Shown here in pieces: positions 1-5,526 of a DNA stretch of 6,455 bases. The stretch is from Candidatus Rifleibacteriota bacterium (GTDB lineage Bacteria > Vulcanimicrobiota > Xenobia > Xenobiales > Xenobiaceae), in NCBI GenBank assembly GCA_900772775.1, contig CAAGRW010000104.1, forward strand, positions 1-6,455, written 5' to 3'. The notes under the pieces were generated by a model that saw only the letters and a program-made list of their open reading frames with translations, searched no databases and had not been told where the DNA came from. How positions within the stretch are numbered: position 1 is the first letter of the stretch; the number at the start of each line of letters is the position of its first letter. A program made the translations under genes and the position numbers.

Positions 1-1
1 A

Positions 2-3000
2 GTCTTTTCGGTATTTTACGCTTTTGTACCCCAAATTCTCTTTGAAAGCACTGTGACTTTGCGTGGTCACAATGTTGCTGAAATTGCCATTCCTCCTTTA
101 CGGGCTGTGCGTAATATTGGTGTCAATCCGATTATTTACAGATTAAACCCGCTTTTAAATTTTGAAGCTGGTGTGGAGCTGGTGAAAGCTTATACCTCAT
201 TAAATATGGGCTCTGAAGTTGTTTCTCTGACTCAAGAGCTTATTGAGGAAGCTTCCGAAGGCGAAGGCGGCTTAGACAGAGATAAGAAGCCTTCAAAAGC
301 TCAAATTGCTTGGTTGTGTTTGAACTTGGTGCGTTTAATTACTTCCTGCAGCGCTCAGCCTGATGGTAGTTACCTTACTCCCGATTATTGCTCCAAACAA
401 GAACTTTACAATTATTTAGAAAAAGCCGGAACTATATACGAAAACTTATCTAAACAAGGTTTGAGTTTGCAAGATCGTAACGATTATGCCGAGCTCATGT
501 TCTCCAAAGGGTTGCTTGACAAGGCTGATGGCAAGATTGATAGTGCCGAAGAAGCTTTCAAAAAAGCCAATCGTCTTTACTCTGAGTTGCGTAGCTTAAC
601 CGATGATAAAGGCTGTGAGCTAGAACTTAGTTCTGTCTTAATGAACTTAGTGGAATTGGCTGAGAGCAACGGTGACGAAGATAATACCGTTTTTCTCTTG
701 GATGAAATGCTTTCTACTTTAGGTAGTGGCGTCAGTTTACCAAGTAAAGACAGCGCCTTGCGCAAAACTTTTATCAAGAATTTTGCGGCTTTTATCAGTC
801 GTTCATTCGCCAATTCCGTGGGCATACAAGATCTGTTGGGCGATCTTATTATCTTGCCTTTTTGGAATGATGCCGATATAGAAAGCTTCGAAAATGCTTT
901 AGAAAATCGCTTACGTGACCGTATGCGCCGCAATTTTATTCCTGTTTTCCGTGTGATTATCAAAAATTGGTCAAGTCGCAGTCGAGATAAACAGACACAC
1001 CATGGTGAAAAACTTCTGGATTTGTGGCTTAATCAGGGATTGATGGATAGCGCTGCCGGTATTCGTGATGGTCTATACCTTTTGGAACAATTAGTCAGCT
1101 TTGGAGAAGAATGTTTAGATATTGCTGATTGGGCTGACAATTTTGCTGTGCGAGCTCAGGAGGGCTTAGCTAGGTTCTATGCCAGTGAAGGCAACAATCG
1201 CTTTGCTATAGAGTTGTTGGAAAAGGCTATGCATCTAATTGGCCACGGAGCCTCTTTTGAGGTCAAGACAAGTTTAGAAGTGGATCTTGGTATTAAGAGA
1301 GCCGAACTTCTAATAAAAACCGGTATGTATGAAGAAGCTAAACAAACTTTGGATGCAGCCGAGCTGGCCTTACAAAAATTGAAAGATGGCAATAGCGCTT
1401 TTAAAGAAAAAATTGATCATATCCGTATCGATCTTTTCTTACGTGGCGAGCTTACTCCCAAAGCTAGCAATAAAGACAACAGCGCCGAAAAAGAAGTTGC
1501 CGAAGGAGGATTCGATGAAGAATCGCCTTTGGCTAAGTTGGTCAAGCAAGAGAGCAGTGCCAACAAAGCTAAGCAACGCAGTCTGGCTGGTGGCTTTATT
1601 AGTGCTGTCAGCGGCCGTTTGTTGGGACGAAAAAATAACTCGCCCAAAGAATCGCCTTTGGATAGTTTAGTTGATAAAAAAGAAAAATCTACCAAAGAAG
1701 AACTTCCTTCCGCTCCTTCAGTGCAAGTTGATACTAGGGCCACTGGTACAAATTCTGAAGCATTAAATGAAGTCGCCTCTTCGGCTGGCCCTGAGAGTAC
1801 TTCTGTATCAGAAAAGCGTGCAGAAGATGAGGCTATAGCTCGTCCTGTTCATGTCGATTTAAATAGAGCCTCTAGAGCTTCTTCTATAGGCGTATCTGAA
1901 GTTGATGAATTAGACAGCTTGGACGCTGCTGATTCTGTGGCCAATTTTGCTACTTCGTATGCTAGTTCAGGTTCTGGCCGTTCAATTCCTGATGATTTAG
2001 GTCAAGCAACTTCCTCCATAACAGTTGAAGCTAATACTACTACTGAGTCTGATTCTTCACGGCGTGTTATTCCTGAAGATATTGGCAATGAAGTTGCTGC
2101 TCAACCAATTGAGTCTGCGGTTGCTCCCACTATTGTCGAGCCTGAAAATGCATATATTGAGGAAAATACCTCTCCGGTTTATGAGCAAGCTCCTTCCGAT
2201 ACTGCAATGTCTGAAGCTGTTGTGGCTCCGCAGACTTCGGCAACGGATGTATCTACAATTGAAAATACTTCCAGCTCGTTACTTGCTTCCACACAGAGCG
2301 AAAATGTAAGTTCCGTTACCTCTGAGCCTACGGCTACAACTGTGGCAATTGTATCTTCGCCTATGAGTGTAGAACCTGCCGTCGTTGCGACTGCGCCTAT
2401 TGCAGACAGTGAGGATGAGGCTGCTTTCGGTAGCTCAGCTGAATCGGCATCGGTTGAAAATGTTTCTGCTGCCAGTGCTGTGCCAACTGAGGTCGCCCCA
2501 ACTGCACATGTGCGCGTGTCTGCCAAAGAAGCTCTCAAAAGGCAGATCTTGGCTCAGATGCGTTCCGGAAGCAACTTACCCAAGTCGGCAAATTCACGTT
2601 CGGAAAAAGCAGAGAGCGTTCCTGAACAAAATGCTAGCAACCTTCCTGCTCAAGAAGCTCCTAAAGCTCCCAAAGAGGGCGTTACCGATATGGAGCGCAT
2701 TTCCGCCCGACTTAATTCTAAGCTGGCCCGTAAAGCCAATGTCTCTTTGGCCTCTACCGAAATATCTCGCAATAAGGCCAAAACTGCTTCGTCCGCTTCT
2801 TTAGGAGTCCATCGTGACGATACGGAAGAAGAAAAAGAAAAGCAAAGCGGTTCTCTTCCTACTTCCGAGTCTCGTCGTATATCTTTAAAAGGTGCCGTCT
2901 CTGAAGAACAGTTGGAAGCTTTGGCCAAAAAGGCTGCTTCCTTACCTCCCGAGCCGCCGCCCAAAGTCATACCTAAAAAGCAAATTACCGTACCTGATTC

Positions 3001-5401
3001 TTTAAAAGATCGTATGGAAAAAGCCCGCTTGCGCAAAGAACGTCAAGAAGCTCGTCAGGCTCGTCTTAGCGGCGGCTCGGTAGGCGAAGTTGAACCTACA
3101 ACGACTATTCCTGAGTTGGCAACTTCGGATGCCAATTTAGAAACGGCCACTCCTTCTATAGATTTAGAAGATATCGCTTCTCAAATTACAGTGCAACCTG
3201 TGGTCGAACAGCCTGTACAACCTGTGACAACTTTGCGCAGTGCCGTTATGCGTGATCGTTCGTCTGAGCGCTCTTCTCTCTTTAGTAGAGTTACTTCCGC
3301 AGCGCACGTAGCCTCTACAGATAGTGTTACTGCAACCGAGCAAGCTGCGGCTGTCGAACCTGTTGCTGAAGTTGCGCCAGCTGCTGTTGAGGAGCAAAAA
3401 CCTCTTGCAGAGCTTGAACAACCCGGCGCAGCAGAATTTAAGCCTACCTCTGAGCCTATAGCCGCCGAGTCTTCCGCTGTTGTGACTGAACCGGCGCTAG
3501 AAGTTCCTCAAGCTGTCAGCTCAGATGAACAAAAGCGAGCCGCTCGCGCTTCTCTCAAGCAAGCGCTCTTGGCCAGCCGTCGAGCATCCAAAAAGCACAC
3601 TTCGGCTGCCGCACCGGCTGTTGAACCTGCACCAGTTGCCGAAGCTCCCGCTTCCGATGCGGCTGCTGCACCTGCCTACGAGCCTGCGCCAGTTGCCGAA
3701 GCTCCCGCTTATGATGCAGCTGCTGCGCCTGCCTACGAGCCTGCGCCGGTCGCCGAAGCTCCCGCTTCCGATGCGGCTGCTGCACCTGCCTACGAGCCTG
3801 CGCCAGTTACCGAAGCTCCCGCTTACGATGCAGCTGCTGCGCCTGCCTACGAGCCTGCGCCGGTCGCCGAAGCTCCCGCTTACGATACACCTTCTGTACC
3901 AGTAGCTGAGCCTGCGCAAAATGTGCAATCACAGGAAAGCGCGGCTGTCTCTGTTAACAATTTGGCTATGCTGGCTTCCGAGCTTTTAGGCGTAAAACCT
4001 AAAGCGGCTCGCTCTTCCAGCTCTGGCATAGCTACTGTTAAAACTGAACCTCACGTTTCTAAAGAAAATGTCGATACTCTCGCGCAGCCTAATCAGGCGA
4101 ATGCCTATGCAGAGTTCGCTCAGCCTGGCGCAGCAGAGATTGGGTTGGCGTCTGAGCCAATGGTTGCTGACGAATCTTCCGCTATTGTTGCTGAACCGGT
4201 TCAGAAAGATACTAAGGCGTCTAGCTCAGCCGAGCAAAAACGGGCTGCTCGCGCTTCTCTCAAGCAAGCGCTTTTGGCTAGTCGCTTAGCGGCCAAAAAA
4301 CACAATTCGGCTGCCGCACCGGCTATTGAACCTGCGCCAGTTGCCGAAGCTCCCGCTTACGATGCTGCTGCGCCAGCCTACGAGCCTGCGCCAGTTGCTG
4401 AAGCTCCCGCTTACGATGCTGCTGCACCTGCCTACAGTGCGGTTCCTGGTTTAGTCAGCGAGTTTGTGGCGCCTTCACAAAATCAGGGAGCCAATATCTA
4501 TGATCGCCAATCGGCCTTAAAAGAAGTCGACCATGGTTTTTCCTGTTTAGATGCTCGCGATTTTGACGGTGCTGAGAGATGCTTCAGAAATGTCTTGGGA
4601 GCTGTCAATTGTTTAACGGACAGTCGAGAACTTGGCGAAGTTATGGCTGCTTGCTTAGAAGGCATGAACTCGACTGGCTACGCTATGTCTGAAAATGGCA
4701 TGGAGCGTCGTGCTTGGCAAGTTGCTAAGTATGCTTGCGAAATGAGTCGTGCCTATTTAGCAAATCGCTATGATTCGGCAGCTTGGCCTTGGTGGGGAGA
4801 CATGGAACGTCAAGCCGGTGAACTTGGTGACAAATTGCAAGCTTACGATGAGGCTATTCTCTATTTCCGCAAGGCTATAGAAATTTATCTGAAGCTTATC
4901 GATTTAGGAGTAGGTGAGGATTCGCGCGTAGATGCTCTCAATACTTTACTAAAACTTGGTCATGTATATGAGAAGATAAATCAGCTTGACGAAGCTATGC
5001 AAGTGTACAGTGATGCTATCGCTCAGGGTAATATAGTTCTTGGCAATGGTTATAATGAAAATATGACTATGGCTGAAGTGTATCGCCGTTTGGCAGAGCT
5101 TTGCATGATTTCTGGCTATTGTGAGGCTGCAGTTGATGATTTCGCTTGGACTTTGGAATTTTATGCTAGAGATAGTGAAATTAGCAATGACCGCCATTAC
5201 ATGGAACAAGCTGCTGTCAGAGCTCGTTTGGCTGAAGCCTATCTGGTTGTAGGACGCGAGGAAGAGGCTTATGGTTGTCGCAATGAGTTAATGGACTTAC
5301 TCGACTACTTTAATAAATACAGACGCGACCAGGAAGCTGCTGTTTTGAGTAAATTGATTAACAATTTGGATGCAGCGGCCAACCATTACCGTCAAGGTTA
5401 A
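2..5401 (+). CDS. Giant TPR / disordered-linker / TPR protein, probably 5'-partial
   Basis: I do not recognise this protein by name. The frame is open from base 2 to the TAA at 5399-5401. The only in-frame start candidates near the edge are GTG 53 and TTG 59, with only a weak GAAAG at 44-48, so the real start may lie upstream. Residues are numbered from GTG 53. Residues 1-465 are helical with TPR-like units near 144-180, 370-400 and 410-447. Residues 466-1480 are low-complexity A/S/E/P/T sequence with no Cys or Trp, containing tandem repeats and recurring short basic helices (near 825-837, 880-894, 982-1006, 1159-1180 and 1394-1415). Residues 1487-1782 form a compact helical domain with TPR-like units near 1487-1518, 1585-1618, 1627-1660, 1674-1707 and 1720-1753, and a W-P-W-W cluster at 1578-1581. 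TPRs usually bind protein partners, so a scaffold or adaptor role is inferred. No catalytic motif is visible. Signal peptide and location cannot be judged because the N-terminus may be missing. The gene is convergent with the minus-strand gene downstream. Confidence 0.9.
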   Translation, partial: VFSVFYAFVPQILFESTVTLRGHNVAEIAIPPLRAVRNIGVNPIIYRLNPLLNFEAGVELVKAYTSLNMGSEVVSLTQELIEEASEGEGGLDRDKKPSKAQIAWLCLNLVRLITSCSAQPDGSYLTPDYCSKQELYNYLEKAGTIYENLSKQGLSLQDRNDYAELMFSKGLLDKADGKIDSAEEAFKKANRLYSELRSLTDDKGCELELSSVLMNLVELAESNGDEDNTVFLLDEMLSTLGSGVSLPSKDSALRKTFIKNFAAFISRSFANSVGIQDLLGDLIILPFWNDADIESFENALENRLRDRMRRNFIPVFRVIIKNWSSRSRDKQTHHGEKLLDLWLNQGLMDSAAGIRDGLYLLEQLVSFGEECLDIADWADNFAVRAQEGLARFYASEGNNRFAIELLEKAMHLIGHGASFEVKTSLEVDLGIKRAELLIKTGMYEEAKQTLDAAELALQKLKDGNSAFKEKIDHIRIDLFLRGELTPKASNKDNSAEKEVAEGGFDEESPLAKLVKQESSANKAKQRSLAGGFISAVSGRLLGRKNNSPKESPLDSLVDKKEKSTKEELPSAPSVQVDTRATGTNSEALNEVASSAGPESTSVSEKRAEDEAIARPVHVDLNRASRASSIGVSEVDELDSLDAADSVANFATSYASSGSGRSIPDDLGQATSSITVEANTTTESDSSRRVIPEDIGNEVAAQPIESAVAPTIVEPENAYIEENTSPVYEQAPSDTAMSEAVVAPQTSATDVSTIENTSSSLLASTQSENVSSVTSEPTATTVAIVSSPMSVEPAVVATAPIADSEDEAAFGSSAESASVENVSAASAVPTEVAPTAHVRVSAKEALKRQILAQMRSGSNLPKSANSRSEKAESVPEQNASNLPAQEAPKAPKEGVTDMERISARLNSKLARKANVSLASTEISRNKAKTASSASLGVHRDDTEEEKEKQSGSLPTSESRRISLKGAVSEEQLEALAKKAASLPPEPPPKVIPKKQITVPDSLKDRMEKARLRKERQEARQARLSGGSVGEVEPTTTIPELATSDANLETATPSIDLEDIASQITVQPVVEQPVQPVTTLRSAVMRDRSSERSSLFSRVTSAAHVASTDSVTATEQAAAVEPVAEVAPAAVEEQKPLAELEQPGAAEFKPTSEPIAAESSAVVTEPALEVPQAVSSDEQKRAARASLKQALLASRRASKKHTSAAAPAVEPAPVAEAPASDAAAAPAYEPAPVAEAPAYDAAAAPAYEPAPVAEAPASDAAAAPAYEPAPVTEAPAYDAAAAPAYEPAPVAEAPAYDTPSVPVAEPAQNVQSQESAAVSVNNLAMLASELLGVKPKAARSSSSGIATVKTEPHVSKENVDTLAQPNQANAYAEFAQPGAAEIGLASEPMVADESSAIVAEPVQKDTKASSSAEQKRAARASLKQALLASRLAAKKHNSAAAPAIEPAPVAEAPAYDAAAPAYEPAPVAEAPAYDAAAPAYSAVPGLVSEFVAPSQNQGANIYDRQSALKEVDHGFSCLDARDFDGAERCFRNVLGAVNCLTDSRELGEVMAACLEGMNSTGYAMSENGMERRAWQVAKYACEMSRAYLANRYDSAAWPWWGDMERQAGELGDKLQAYDEAILYFRKAIEIYLKLIDLGVGEDSRVDALNTLLKLGHVYEKINQLDEAMQVYSDAIAQGNIVLGNGYNENMTMAEVYRRLAELCMISGYCEAAVDDFAWTLEFYARDSEISNDRHYMEQAAVRARLAEAYLVVGREEEAYGCRNELMDLLDYFNKYRRDQEAAVLSKLINNLDAAANHYRQG
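3407..3661 (+). repeat. Segmental duplication, copy A (in-frame, coding)
   Basis: This stretch of the large CDS reappears as copy B 702 bases downstream. Both copies begin with codons for A-E-x-x-Q-P-G-A-A-E, run through a diverged acidic stretch (S-E-P-x-x-A), then a strongly conserved basic helix E-Q-K-R-A-A-R-A-S-L-K-Q-A-L-L-A-S-R, then K-K-H-x-S-A-A-A-P-A, and end inside the first unit of an E-P-A-P-V-A-E-A-P-A array. From Q-P-G to the first E-P-A-P is 68 codons here and 69 in copy B. Conservation is highest over the basic helix (3527-3580), including long identical DNA runs, which points to a duplicated functional module or recent exchange between copies. Confidence 0.88.
3623..3886 (+). 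repeat. 57-bp in-frame tandem repeat, 4 full units plus a partial fifth
   Basis: Units begin at 3623, 3680, 3737, 3794 and 3851 and encode the 19-residue unit EPAPVAEAPAYDAAAAPAY, with Ser replacing the first Tyr in units 1 and 3. Unit 5 stops matching after the Asp codon at 3884-3886. Units 2 and 4 are nearly identical, and units 1 and 3 share the Ser version, so the array also has a 114-bp higher-order period. Most differences are third-base and silent; one changes Ala to Thr in unit 4. The encoded peptide is acidic, rich in Pro and Ala, and likely an extended linker. Such an array can change length by slippage or recombination without breaking the frame. Confidence 0.95.
4109..4366 (+). 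repeat. Segmental duplication, copy B (in-frame, coding)
   Basis: This is the second copy of the segment starting at 3407. It carries the same order of elements: a Q-P-G-A-A-E start at 4121, an acidic spacer, the E-Q-K-R-A-A-R-A-S-L-K-Q-A-L-L-A-S-R helix from 4232, and the first E-P-A-P-V-A-E-A-P-A unit from 4328. One codon has been gained or lost relative to copy A, so the frame is kept. The spacer has diverged in protein sequence more than the helix. Between the copies (about 3887-4108) lies unrelated low-complexity sequence containing another possible helix, L-A-M-L-A-S-E-L-L-G-V-K. Confidence 0.88.
4328..4435 (+). repeat. 54-bp in-frame tandem repeat, 2 units (shortened form of the 57-bp repeat)
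   Basis: Two adjacent units (4328-4381 and 4382-4435) encode EPAPVAEAPAYDAAAPAY, identical to the 57-bp unit except that one Ala codon is missing. They follow the second copy of the duplicated segment, in the same position that the longer array occupies after the first copy. The array ends about 75 bases before the folded C-terminal TPR region, so it forms the last part of the linker. Confidence 0.95.
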
Positions 5402-5414
5402 AATAGCGTATTGA

Positions 5415-5442
5415 CACCGTCTTTGTGGTTTAAGAGACGGTG
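5415..5442 (+). other. Hairpin just downstream of the large CDS stop
   Basis: CACCGTCT at 5415-5422 is exactly complementary to AGACGGTG at 5435-5442. A T-G wobble and a T-A pair can lengthen the stem to 10 pairs around an 8-base loop (5425-5432). It begins 14 bases after the stop codon. No T-run follows, so it is not a standard intrinsic terminator alone. It could protect the mRNA 3' end, assist the palindrome downstream, or be a decayed terminator. The stem is clear; its role is inferred. Confidence 0.6.
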
Positions 5443-5453
5443 CCATCATTCGC

Positions 5454-5497
5454 AAATAAAGAAAGCTTGGATTTATAAATCCAAGCTTTCTTTATTT
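5454..5497. terminator. Perfect 44-base palindrome, likely bidirectional terminator
   Basis: Bases 5454-5497 equal their own reverse complement with no mismatch. In RNA this gives a stem of up to 20 pairs with a four-base loop (5474-5477). The inner stem contains GAAAGCTTGG and its complement, and each outer arm is A-rich on one side and T-rich on the other (AAATAAA at 5454-5460, TTTATTT at 5491-5497). Either transcript therefore ends with a stem followed by a U-rich tract. It lies 52 bases after the plus-strand stop and 29 bases from the minus-strand stop, as expected for a terminator shared by convergent genes. Confidence 0.88.
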
Positions 5498-5526
5498 ACA
5501 TTGAACTTATCCAGCGTTCGTATTTT

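Noticed and set aside
3521..3928. Minus-strand ORF of 135 residues opposite the 57-bp repeats, and matching plus-strand ORFs in other frames
   Set aside because: It is a repeat-driven shadow: the 57-bp period is a multiple of three, so several frames stay open. Silent-site variation fits only the main plus-strand frame.
4949..5209. Minus-strand ORF of 86 residues inside the C-terminal TPR region
   Set aside because: It lies wholly opposite a conserved-looking helical domain and has no independent support.
5411..5439. TTGACA at 5411-5416 as a promoter -35 box
   Set aside because: At the right spacing the -10 position reads GAGACG, and no plus-strand gene follows. The match overlaps the hairpin stem.
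5454..5497. Insertion-sequence end or transposon footprint
   Set aside because: No transposase, no flanking direct repeat and only one palindrome; position between convergent stops fits a terminator better.
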